From Annulohypoxylon bovei var. microspora (lineage: Eukaryota > Ascomycota > Sordariomycetes > Xylariales > Hypoxylaceae), in NCBI GenBank assembly GCA_022836615.1, contig MU405315.1:78196-142195 (forward strand): a stretch of 64,000 bases of DNA, written 5' to 3'. A program made the translations under genes and the position numbers. Below, one piece after another: positions 52,362 through 64,000 of this stretch. The notes under the pieces are model-generated. The model had not been told where the DNA came from, did not search any database, and saw only the letters and a program-made list of their open reading frames with translations. The stretch's first letter is position 1. The number at the start of each line of letters is the position of its first letter.

Positions 52362-55227
52362 TTAGTAGTTCAGCTCGCCGCCACCACCTCCCGCGACGTG
52401 GTCCAGATCTTCGTAGCTCTTCAGGCTACGGCCCTGAACCGCCTCACGCGGGCCGACCGCCGCTCCTCCAGCAGCTCCATCACCCCACCGACCAGCGCCT
52501 CCTCGTCCGCGCCCCGCTCCCTGTCCGTCCTGGCCCCAACGTCCCTGCTGTTGGCGGCGATCGTATGGTCCGGTGCGGTTCTGGAATCTCCCAGCGTTGG
52601 CGCCGCCGCCACGGCGAATGGGACCGGTCCCGCGCTCCTCGCCTCCGGCGTTCCATCCGGCGGCTTGCACGCCGTGGTTACCAGCGAATAGCGTTGGCAC
52701 AGGCGGGATACCTGGGAAGCTGGGGAACGGCGGCATCATATTGTTCAAAGTGAAATTCTGGAGGTTGAATCCACGCGGGGTGCCTTGCTGGGTCTGGCCA
52801 TTAGAGGGTGGGAAATGGCCATTGCTATTAGCGTCAGTCCTAGAGGGCGCAATATGCGCAGGGTCAAGCACATAGGCATTGATAAGATCGAACTATATTC
52901 ATTGTCAGCCAAGTTTACTCGTCGTTGGGCAATACTCAATTACCTCTTGCTTCATACTGTCTAGCCAGTCGGCATGCCGTTTTTCTACGTGCTTCTTCCA
53001 GAAGTGGTCCTCTTTGAAGAGTTTTGAGCAGTCGGGAACCTTACATCTCCACTTGTGCTCATCTTCCTGCTTCACAAACTTGGATAACTCATCATTGAGC
53101 GCATCCTCGGTTGATTTGCCACCAAGCTTTCGGACGTCTACTGATTCAGGCTCGAGGATCTGCATGATCTTATCCTCAAAAGTCTTGACCCATTTGTAAG
53201 CTCGTTCGAGTTGCTGTTCGGATTTGGAAGCGTTGCGGAATTTGCGATCAGGCTCAGGCGCTTCGCCTTCCTCCTCGTCCTTAGCTTCCTTCGGCTTCTT
53301 TGATGGGAAAGGATCACCGCTAGCGCTGGCACGAGCAACATTCTTCGCGGCAGACGAGAGTGTACTACGAGGTCGGCGTAGATGACCACCGGGACATTTT
53401 CTAGTTAACTCATGAATAGAGTCGCTCTCGAAAACGCAGAAGAAACAGAAGTTGAAGACACGACGAAGATACTCGATCATGAGATCAAGCTGTTTCTTCT
53501 TCACTAGCAAGTCTTCGTCGTCCACTTCATCGTCAACAGCACCCTCTTCGTCAGACTCGCCCATTTCGCCCTCTTCTCCCTCGTCCATCGCATCGTCAAA
53601 ATCAAGATTCCGTTCCTTCTTGGACTTTTTCGTTGTCGTCGGCGTTGTTGCGGTGATCGCCGGCTGGAGACTGCCAGCACTTCGTAGATTCTCCACTCTC
53701 TCCTCAATTTTTAGAGTAGCGTTGAAATCAGAGCCGAAATCCTCCTCAAACTTATTGACGAGTCGTTGAGCCAGATTGAGATCTTTTTCGACTCTCTCAG
53801 GAGCAGAGAAAAGGTCCCACAGTGCCTTCTTGCGAGGGTTGCTAGGTGGGTTATGAACGCCGACATGGCAAACAAAGTCACCTCGGACTTCGTCCTTTAC
53901 CGTCTTTCCATTAATGGCTTCGAGAGCCTTATCGGCAGTAGAAGTTGGGACGGGTGACTCGGCCTTGGCATCGTCCATGCCATCATCGTCCTTTGGATCT
54001 GCACGTTCAACAGGTGCCGTTGTCTCGGACGAAGGATGTAGCATGACCCATCCCATGCGATGATACCTCTTACTAGGATTGGGGTCGCTTAGTGATAGCC
54101 ATTTGAAGCCACCCTCCTCTTCGCCGAGGTGTTCTTTGCAGAAAGACTCCAGATTTTGGCGGCTGACGTGCGGCGCGATGGTTTTGATCAGAAGTGTAGG
54201 CTGATACAGATTTTCATCTCGGAGGTCACTACCGTTTGTAGGAACTAAATCGCCAACGCCTAGGACTTCATTCGCAGCGGTTGCCTCACCTTCTTCTTTT
54301 TCAACTACTCCACCAAGCCCATTACTTTCACTCTTAGGAATGCCTTCAAGAGAAAACTCGTCAAATGTGCCAGATTCTAAATCCTGCTCCCATTGGCTGT
54401 ATGCGCCACGGCGGAATTCGTTCATCTGCCTACGCAGGCCATCCCGGACGTCAGGAACATAACGCTCACGGAACCATTGTTCCTTCTTATGTTCGGCAAC
54501 GAAAGTTCTCGCCATCTTTGCTTGAAGTTCTTCCTTATATGCGTCATAGGCAGCTTGAATCTTTGCCTTTTCCTTATCACGATCTTCTTGAGTCTCCCTG
54601 CCACGTGGACGTTCAGGCTCGCGTCTTCGACCAGTGCGCACACGCTCCTTCTCTTCCTTGATCTTTTCATTGGTCCTCCACCACTCGCCAAAGTACGAGA
54701 ACCCAACCTGGAAAGGTAACTTGACCGGATCGGTCAATGGATTGACAGTAGGCTGGGGTGCTTGATTGCCGCCGGTTTGGCCCGGAACGTAGCGATCAAT
54801 GTTCGCCGGAGGCGAATTGATACGTCGTCGATCGTCTCGATCGCGAGTCCCCGCATACTCGTCTCTACCACGGCCTCTCGGCTCGTATCTATCAACGGGT
54901 GGAGGCGAACGCGATCGATTGCGTCGGGGTCGTTCATGGCCTACTATAATTAGTTAAATGTTTACAAGCTAGGCAAGCCATATTAAATAGGATCGTCACA
55001 GTAAGCAAATACAGAATGCGAGACGAGGAAGCCTTTCAGGTTCATCTGACATGTGATGTAGCATATGAAGAGTAGACAAGGTGAAAAGAGACGATAGGAA
55101 ACGCACCAGGTGAGCGACCGCGATAGAAACCATCACGGGGCTCATCTTTGACGCGGTCGTCACGGCTGCTCCAACCGCGATCGGGAGGAGAGCGCCCGGA
55201 GGCATCGCGATACGAATACGAGTCCAT
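52362..55227 (-). CDS. ARS2: ARS2/SERRATE-type zinc-finger RNA-processing factor
   Basis: Nuclear scaffold that links the cap-binding complex to RNA processing, silencing and decay; the S. pombe counterpart is Pir2/Ars2. Three exons, 55227-55107, 54940-52944 and 52892-52362, give 882 aa with consistent phases. The N-terminus is Arg/Asp/Ser/Pro-rich and disordered. The conserved SERRATE/ARS2 N-terminal block is LPFQVGFSYFGEWWR and a Lys/Glu/Arg coil. A central RRM-like part (TLLIKTIAPHVSRQNLESFCKEHLGE... GWVMLHP) follows. YLRRVFNFCFFCVF and KCPGGHLRRPR are hallmark blocks. The C2H2 finger is WRCKVPDCSKLF...HVEKRH (Cys673, Cys678, His691, His696). The tail is Gly/Arg-rich, ending in SYEDLDHVAG, the likely effector-binding tail. 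Confidence 0.95.
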
Positions 55228-56400
55228 GTTGCCTAATTATGATGGCACGGCGTACATCGAATGTATTAATCGGTCGGCTTCTCGTGTCGTAAAGTCAATT
55301 TCTTCGTCCGATATACTACTCGTAATAATAAATGCGATCGTGGTTGTGTTGTGTATATGTAAAGATCGAATGGAGGCGGTGGGCGACGCACGGTGGCGGG
55401 TAGTAGGTAGTGCCGATTGCTTGCGAATAAATCCGTTGCCTATTGTTTGATAAGGCGATTGCTGTTAGAGAAACCATCTTGACAATGTTTGGGAAGAGCA
55501 ATGAGAAGAAGAATAGAGGGTATAGAAGGTAGGTCTAGCAAGACTGAGGGCTGATGTGATGTTATTGGCAAGCCAAATTGAGAAGCTGAGCATGGGCAAG
55601 AGCTTGAGCTCTGCAATAAGCAAACCGAAAGCGGCAGCAAGGAAGATATAAAAAGTTTGTCATTGTCACGGCTTTGTGGCTTTGTGATAAGGTACTATTG
55701 ATGTGGAAAGCGGAAGATTGATAAATAGGTATGTATAGGGAGATGAGATCGGTGAGGATCTTGAAGATCTGGAGAATCTGGAGGATCTGGAAGGGAGCGG
55801 TCGTGAAGAGAAAAGGGGAACAACAGGTGCTAGAAAGGCCATTGAAAATAAAGGAAGTGGTGGAAAAAATAGGATAGACGAACTGGAAAGATGATGGCAG
55901 ATGCTCCTAGAGGGCGCGATGTCCCAATGTAGTATCCAGGATATCCACTGTTGGTGTTTTGTAGGAGTGAAGAGAAAGAAGAGAGCAAGTTTTGGCTACA
56001 AGCCTAGGTACATACAAACCGTGGCAGCGTGTGGCTGATTCATTCGGCATCTATGATTCCGAATCTGTCACTGGTTGCACAGGGGTGCACGGGTGGTTGG
56101 AACCGGAACCTTGAACGCGTAAGGTTAGTCAGCAGGTAACCTCAAGTAAATGAGTCATGCATTTAATCAGTATCATGCCTATAACGATAAAGTATAATGA
56201 CATGCTCCGGGCTCATAGCTCGGACCACCTCGTCGACTAGCTCGGACCACCTCCTGAGGCGCTCCGAGGGGCTTAACTCCGAAAAAACGGCCTGCCAAGA
56301 CCACCTCCAACTAGTTCACCTAGATAGGTTAGATTGCCCCACTTTGCTGATTCAGCCAGCCCATTTCCCAATTCAAACAGACCCACTTTAAAGTTCAGTC
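55228..56400. other. Intergenic, ARS2 promoter to edge of AT island
   Basis: This holds the ARS2 promoter and leader. Two small repeats occur: a 9-bp GAGGATCTG-type array at 55755-55795 and a 15-bp direct repeat AGCTCGGACCACCTC at 56217-56231 and 56239-56253. No gene was recognised. Confidence 0.5.
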
Positions 56401-57256
56401 TCGGTTTGGTTTAAGTATGAACTTAAACCAATATTTTAATTAAAATTAATTTTAAATTAATTTCGGATTAATTTTACATAACCTTAACTTTAATTTTATT
56501 AATAATTATTAAAAACCATTAAAAGTTAATATATAATACTTTTAAATTTAAACTTAAATAATTTTTTTTTTAATACGTTTTATAATATAAATTTATACCG
56601 TTTTATAACTTTTAATTAAACGTTTTTATACATATAAATATTAATTAATTACACGTTATATTTCGTACGTAATAAATTATTATATCGTAATTTTTAATGT
56701 TATTATTTATAATTAATTATACATGACATTTTTAAAATATTTTAATATTAATATTTTATATATCTTTTAATATATTTACGTTAATATAAATTTAATAATA
56801 ATGTAATTTATATTATTTAATCCGTTTTTAAATTAATTATTAATTTATATATATTAAATTTTTTTATATATAATATTTATAAAGTTATTAAAATTTAAAA
56901 ATAAATATATATATAATTTAAATTAATATAATAAAATATATACGAATTTATATAAATAATAAAGTATTTTTAATTAATTTATGCTTATTAATAAATTATT
57001 AATTAATTAAAAAACCAGTTTAAATTCATTAAGAATATTATTAAATTAAAATAATAAATTTTTAATAATAATAAAAAGTTTTTTAATTTTTATAAATTAT
57101 ATACGAAAGGTTTTAATTTTTATAAATTATTATAAATTATAATATATTTTTTAAAAAATAATTAAAATTTAAAAAAAAGATCCCATAAAAACCCGATTTA
57201 ATAAATAAATTTATAATTTTAATATCACGGTAAATAAATTTTAAATTAAAATAAAA

Positions 57257-57428
57257 CTTATATAACGATAAAACCACGTATTTTATTAACGAGAATATTT
57301 AAAATAAAAAATTAAAAAAAAAAAACCACGAAATAATTTCCTTTAAAAAGTCTTTATATATTAATTTTATAACCGAAACATTAATTAATCGTTCCATTAA
57401 TATACTTTAAAAATAATAACAATTAAAC
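57257..57428. repeat. Left direct repeat (candidate LTR)
   Basis: Starts CTTATATAACGATAAAACCA and ends AACAATTAAAC. It matches 63671-63843 along its full length with transitions and a single-base indel in an A run. Confidence 0.85.
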
Positions 57429-60400
57429 GTTATTATATAACTTTTTTTTTTAAAAGAAAATTCGATTTATAAAAAAAATAAATTATTTATTAATACGTTT
57501 ATAATTTATTCCTTTAATTTCCTTTCTTTTTATAATAAATAAATCGTTTTTATTCATTATTTTTAATATTTTATTTTCCGTAATAACTTCGATTTATTAC
57601 CGAAGTTTAACCGAAAAATTAACGGCTTTAAAATGTAAATTATAAAAGTTTTTTACTTTAATTAACGCGTTAAAAAAGTTTTTAAAAAGGTATTATATTA
57701 AGTTAAAGTTATAATTTATTTAATTTATTTTATATTAAAATTTTCTTTTAAAAAGTTTAAAATTTAATATTTTAAATACTTCGTATTTTTATTTTTCGTT
57801 AATTTTTATTAAAAGTAAAGGATTTATTATTTATTTTAAAATTAAGTTATTTAAAGTTTTAATTAACCGGTTCGCGTTTAAAACCCGGTAAATTTTTATA
57901 TTTAAGGATAAATTAATTTTAAAAACGTTACGATAAAACTTTATTAATATTTTAAAAAAACTTACCATTAAGTAATTTAAGTTATTATAAAAGCGATTTG
58001 TTTATTAATTACTTTTATAAACATATATTTAATTATTTATTATTTAATTTATTAACCGTTTTTTTTTATTAATTTATTTGTTTTAACGATTTTACGTTAA
58101 TAAAAAATTCTCGCAAGTTTATTATATAATAAAGGTTTAACGTTTTATTAATAATTAAATAACGATATAATTAAACTTTTTTTAAAAGGTTTTAAATTTG
58201 TAAATACGGGCTTATTAATTAAAGATTATTTTTAAAATAAATTTTATTTCCATTTTTATAAAAAAAAACTTTATGTTTAAATGTAATGAATTAAAATGTA
58301 AAAGTCCCGGTCTCGTTTTTTTAGTTTTAAGATTAATTAACTCCCATTTAAGTAGTTATTTTTTTAATCCGTTATACGTGGAATTACACACGATTATCAT
58401 TCACTTAATACACTTTCATTCGACCTTTTAATATATCGTTTTTTAACCTTATTTTATGTGATTATTTGTTATCTATTATTTTAATTAACGATCCCCATTA
58501 CATCTTAAATTTAAAAGAAGTGTATTTGGGCCCTTTTAGGAGCTTCCAATGCCTTTTTTATAAGAACTTCCCGGTTTTAGTTTAGTAATTAAATAATATA
58601 CGTAAAATTTAAATAAGGTAATATTTCCAATTAATTATTTTAAAAATAATCCACGAAAAGTCGTAATTTCATTTAAATGAATTAATTAAAAATTTCCGTT
58701 TAACCGTCGGATTACAAGTATTCCGTTATTAATTTACGAAAATTTATTTTAATAAATTTAATTAATTCGTTTAAAAAAACGGTTATAAATTAAAGATTTT
58801 TATTAAATGTAATCGTTTTAAAAGTTTTATAAATACGTTAAACGTATTTATAATATAAATTTACGAATTATATAACGGTATAAGTTTTATGTGTAAATAA
58901 CGAAAAAGGTTTTTTATTTAATTAATCGACGATTATTAAAATCGAATCGAACCTTTCGCGATTAAAAAACATAAACTTAAAATTCATCGAAATATGTTAC
59001 CACATTTATTCGTTAATAAAGAATGGTTAAAATAAGTTTATTAATTTAATTTTAAAGTTTTAACTTTTTTAACATTATTTATAATAAACATAATAATAAT
59101 TTATAAACGTTTTTATATTAAACCACGAATACTTTTTTAATATTATTACATACATTTTATTTTAATTTAAATGTATTTAATTTAAAAAATAATAAAATTT
59201 ATCGCATAATTTAATATAAAATTCCTTGTTATTTAAAATTATTAACTTTTTTTTTAAAAGTAATAATTTATTTTATAAAGTGTATTCGTTTTTTTTTTTT
59301 TTAATTCGTTCGCGTTACGCTTTTAATTTAATAACGTTTTAATTAATTATTAAAATAATATTAATTAACTTAATACTTTAAAATGGTTTTTCTTTAAAAA
59401 CTTCCATTATAATTAAAATATATTAAAAGTTAAAAAATAATAAATTTATTAAAAACTTATTAACCGAAGGTTATAAAAGATTTATTTTATTATAAAATAT
59501 TAAAAAAAGTAATAAAATAACGAACCGATTATATTCTTTAATCGCTTTTTAAATAGTTAAATTAACCGCCTTTTAAAATAAAACGTTAATTACCACATTT
59601 TCCTTTTTTAAATAATAATATAACTTATAATTAAATTAAAATAAATATTTATTTTAATTAATTTAATAAAAGTTTAACGTTTTTTTAATAATGAAATATT
59701 ATAATAATTAATAATTTATAAATATATTAAATTTATTATTTAATAAAACGAATATATATTTTTAAAATTTCGTCGTCGTTATAATAACGAAAAGCTTTTT
59801 ATTATAAATAAAATAATTATATTTTAAAAAAATCATTATTTTAAAAAAAAAAACCATTAAATGTTAATCCTTTAACTTGTTTAATTATAAAAAAGCTTTA
59901 AAAATTATTTTATTAAAAACGTTGGTTTTTAACTTAGTTTTTCGATTTTCGTAAAAGTGTTTTAAAATTAAAAAGGTAATTAAAATTATTTTTAACGTTT
60001 CGAACGTTTTAATATATTCGTTAATTTAAATTTAATGCGAAACGGCGGTGAAAAAATATAAAAACTTTATAATTTAATTATATTCCGATATAAATTACCG
60101 ATAAAAATTATAAAAACTTAAAAATAATTAAAGTTTTTAAATTTAAGTAAATGTTTTTTAATTTTAAACCGTTTTAATTTTATTTTAATTAACGGCCACG
60201 CCGAAAATAAAAATAATAAATTTTAAAAATTTAATTTTCGTAACCGAAAACTCGCTTTTTTAAATATTAACTTATAAATTAACGAAATATAAACGTTTTA
60301 ATATTTATTACACGTAATATTCGTAAAAAAATAAATCTTTTAAATAAATTAAAATATTATTTATATACGCCGTGTAAAAATCGTTAAAAAACGAAAAAAA

Positions 60401-63400
60401 AACCTGGTTAATATACTTTTAAAACGCATTAAACCCATTGTTTAACCTAAAAAAAAACACGTGATATTTATATAATTTAAAATAAATTTAAAAAATAATA
60501 AAGTTTTTTAAAATAAAATCCATTTTAATACGGTGGAAAACTTAACGGATATTAAACTTTATAAAAACTTTAATTTTAAAGATTTTTTTTAACGTTTTAT
60601 TAATTAAAAAGAAAAAATAACGATCTTTTTTAATACGAGCGTTTAATTTTTAATAATTTATATAAAACTTTAAACCATTTTTTAACTTTTTTATAAAAAA
60701 AATAAAAAATCCATATTTAACCGCATTAAATACGATCCATTTTTTACGTAAATAATCCGATAAATATTTTTTTAAAACCTATAAATGCTCCGTATTTATA
60801 TTATAAAAAAAGTGTAATTTAATAAGATTAACGCTTTTTTTTAAATTTATTTTATAATTAAAAAACTAATAAAACGATAACGAATCGTTGTTTTTTTTTA
60901 AAAACACTTCGGTTAAATCATATAAATAAAAAAGAAACCTTTTTATAATTTACTTTTAAATAAAGTCGTTTTCTTATTATAACCTTTCTTTAAAAATTAA
61001 ATTAAATTTTTAATAAAATAAAATAAAAACGTTTAATAACCCGTAAATTACGTTAAAACTCCGTTAAAAACGTAACATTCTTTTAATAAACGTTAAGCTT
61101 AAAATTAAATAAACGTTTATAATAAATAATAATACGAAATACACCGAAGGTTTAATAAATAATTAAAAAAAAAAAAACGAAATAATAACGAAAAATTATT
61201 AATTCATTTTAATTATAAGATTTATCGTAAAATATATAAACGTTATAATAATTTACTTTTCTTTTAAAACATAAAATTAAAAACGATCACGGCGTTCCAT
61301 ATCCTTTTATATAATTTTATCCACGTTTTTTTAAAAAATAAAAAACTTTAATATAATATTAAAAATGTAATAATAATAAAAAAATAATAACTCAAGGAAA
61401 ATTAATTATTAACGTTAATTATTTAACATAATATTATATTCCGTTAAAAATTTAAACCTTAATATTATTTAAAATTAAAAATAATCCTTTAAGTTTATTA
61501 AAAAAATAAATACATTATAAAAATTTTTACCTTACATTTAAATGTTAATATAAATTACTTTATTAATTTAATTAATAATTTATTTATTAAAGTTTTTTAT
61601 TATAATAAATTAATTAAATTAAATAATAAAAAAATTTTATATATTTATTATTAAATACGTGTTTTATCGATTAATAATTATATACATTTATGTTCCGATA
61701 TTTATTAACATTTACATCGTTATTATTACGTTTACACTTTGTAAATAAATTAACATATTAATTATAAATTATAATCTTTTTATTATAAAATTAAAAAAAT
61801 TAAAATTAATAAAAATGAATATTAATAAATAAATATATAAAAAGAAACTTAAATTAAAAGTTTTATTTAAACGTTATTTTCTTTTAACTTTAAATTAATA
61901 TCGTTTTTATTATATTCCGTTACTTCTTTTTTTAAAACGATGGCCATTATTCCGGTTCTCACATTACACATTAAATAATTATTAAAGAAATGGCCCTTTT
62001 ACCCATAAAAATAATAAATTAAATTAATGTTAAACGTTATAAAAGCGTTGCGTTAATAAAAAATTAAAGGAATTTAAAAAGGTTCCTTCGTACGTGTTTA
62101 AGTTATGATCTCCGTAATTAAGCGAAAAATATTAAAACCGGTAAAAATTATTTTCATAATATTAAAAATAACCTTAACCTTAAGTTAAGGTTAAAAAATT
62201 ATAAAATTAACTTTCTTTTAAGTAATTTTAACGCGTTATTAAATTAATATTAAATAAAAGTTTTTAAATTTAATAAACTTTATTTTTTTATTTAAATAAT
62301 AATAAAATGCTTAAATATAAAAATTAATAATTAATTAACGGTTCAATTCCTTTTTTCACTTAAATACCAAAATTTTCCTTTTATTTATTAATAATATAAA
62401 AAACACATAAAACTTAAAAAATTACTTATTTAATTACATGTTAAATTTATAAAAATTATCCTTAATTTAAGCTTTAACGTTAAAATTATTATATAATAAC
62501 TTTAATAAATTATACATTTATTTAATTTTAATATATTAATTAATATTATTTTTAATAAAAAAAAATTAAAAAATTAATTTAATTTCACTTTTAATAAATA
62601 AATAAAACCACATAAATTAAATATATTCCTTAAAAAATTTTTATTAATTAATTTAAAACTTATTTTTTATATTTATTTCTTATTTTTTAAACATAAAATT
62701 TAATCCATTTAATAAAAAATGCGGGTCTTTAATACGAATCTTTAATAAAAATAAAAATAAAATTATTAATTATATTCCGGAAATACGTTAAAAGTTATCC
62801 GATTTTTTAAACTCGTTATTTTATTCCATTAAAAAAATAATTAAGTTTTATAACGCATAAATTAAAATAAAAAAATAAAGGGCGTAAAAGAAAACAAAGG
62901 AAAAAAAAAAGCAAAAAAAACAAAAAAAAAAAAAAACGATCCGCGATTAATTTTTTAACGTTATTAATTTATTTAAAATAACGGATAATACGGTTTAAAA
63001 TAAATTTACTTTTATTATATTAAGTTTTAAAAACGAAGTAATAAAGTTTTATCGTAAGTTTAATTAAAAGGTACGTTCGTTTTAATTAAAAAATCTATTA
63101 ATAAATGGAACTTTTTTTTTTTTTTTTTTCTTAAAGGAAAAAGTAAACTTCCGATCCCGTTATTAAATAATTAATCGAATGGTTTTTCGAACCGTTAAAA
63201 GTTTTAACGTTTTTTTTAAAATTAAAAACTTTTTTTTAACCGTAAATAAAAACTCATTAATTTAAAATTATATAATTAAAAAAACGAAAACAAGTTTTAA
63301 TTAATTAATTTAATTAATAAATAATTTAACGTTTTCATTAAAGCTTTTATTTAACGGTTTAAATACCATCGTTAATTAATAATAAAATAAATAATATTAA

Positions 63401-63670
63401 AAAATATTTTATCGTAAATAAAAATAAAGCCTTATAACCATTAATATAAAGAATTTCGTTTAAAAAAACAAAAACTTCCAAAAATTAAATACGAATTAAA
63501 AATAAAACTTTAAATATATTATAATTTAAAAAAAATTAAATTAATACGTAAACGTTTATATATTTAAAAAAAAAAAAATTTCGAAAATAAACCTTTAAAT
63601 TAAAAAAATAAAACGAATAAATAACTTTAAATATTATATTATAACAAGCAAATCTCAAATCGGGACAAAG

Positions 63671-63843
63671 CTTATATAATAATAAAACCACGTATTTTAT
63701 TAATAAAAATATTTAAAATAAAAAATTAAAAGAAAAAAAACCACGAAATAATTTCTTTTAAAAAGTTTTTATATATTAACTTTATAACCAAGACATTAAT
63801 TAACCGCTCCATTAATATACTTTAAGAATAATAATAATTAAAC
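63671..63843. repeat. Right direct repeat (candidate LTR)
   Basis: Starts CTTATATAATAATAAAACCA and ends AATAATTAAAC. It is the same orientation as the left copy; for example ACG/ATA and GAG/AAA differences are C-to-T and G-to-A. Confidence 0.85.
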
Positions 63844-64000
63844 ACCGTTACATTTAAATTAAAATAAATCTTTTTATTTTTTATTTTTTAATTAATTATA
63901 AATTTTATAAATTAATTTTTAAAAATTATATTTAATTAAAGAAAAAATTAATAAAAAATAATGAAATTTAAAAAAATTAATATTATAAAATTTTAATTTA

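Larger units (their letters stand above)
57257..63843. mobile_element. Probable RIP-inactivated LTR retrotransposon
   Basis: Direct repeats at 57257-57428 and 63671-63843 lie 6.4 kb apart, a spacing and length that fit the LTRs of a retroelement of about 6.6 kb. The interior is too mutated to show gag or pol. Differences between the repeats are nearly all C/T or G/A transitions. TG/CA ends are not preserved and strand is unknown. Two copies of another short repeat are the alternative. Confidence 0.55.
56401..64000. repeat. RIP-degraded A+T-rich island
   Basis: From about 56.4 kb to the window end the sequence is almost only A and T, with no open frame of useful length on either strand. The few remaining C residues are mostly followed by G (as in ACG, CGTT), while CA and TG dinucleotides are scarce. 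Loss of CpA/TpG with retained CpG is the pattern left by repeat-induced point mutation, which acts on duplicated DNA in the sexual cycle. Such islands are usually silenced heterochromatin, sometimes near centromeres or telomeres; no telomere repeat is visible. Confidence 0.9.

Overview
The window is nuclear DNA of a filamentous ascomycete (Pezizomycotina, probably Sordariomycetes; the class is an inference). The evidence is short introns of about 50-175 bp with GTAAGT/GTATGT-type donors and CTAAC-type branch sites, widely spaced single genes on both strands, a nuclear tRNA-Val, and a 7.6 kb A+T-only tract at the right end whose repeats differ almost only by C/T and G/A transitions, as repeat-induced point mutation (RIP) produces. 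All gene models below were spliced by hand and checked for reading phase.

Left part (0-41 kb) is mostly conserved housekeeping sequence: a 5'-truncated double AAA ATPase of the Afg2/Cdc48 type; tRNA-Val(AAC); an aromatic-amino-acid-decarboxylase-type PLP enzyme; a small membrane protein with a charged tail; a small Cys-rich protein; a secreted CE3-like SGNH hydrolase with altered catalytic residues; NTE1 (ER lysophospholipase) divergent from SUI2 (eIF2 alpha); IMP2 (mitochondrial inner membrane peptidase); a mitochondrial carrier like yeast Mme1; a 974-aa PPR-like helical protein; ERG1 (squalene epoxidase); ALG5 (dolichyl-phosphate glucosyltransferase); a conserved disordered protein; PSY2 (PP4 regulatory subunit 3); and a zinc-free MDR oxidoreductase. 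These act in separate basic processes and do not form a metabolic cluster. A probable solo LTR lies in the 3.3 kb gene-poor stretch after ALG5.

From 41.2 to 48.3 kb the sequence changes character. It holds a fungal FunK1-type protein kinase gene, a frameshifted ubiquitin pseudogene, a 25-bp tandem repeat, a CCACC-rich minisatellite, a pair of 49-nt inverted repeats, and six copies of a short GCCCGA... motif, oriented one way at the left and the opposite way at the right. This looks like a mosaic of mobile-element remnants and is the most likely place for something undescribed.

The right part returns to conserved genes: a YeeE/YedE (thiosulfate/sulfur) transporter and an ARS2/SERRATE-type zinc-finger RNA-processing factor. 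After about 56.4 kb there is only a RIP-degraded AT island with a pair of about 172-bp direct repeats 6.4 kb apart, probably the LTRs of a dead retrotransposon. No CRISPR, rRNA or bacterial-type element is present.
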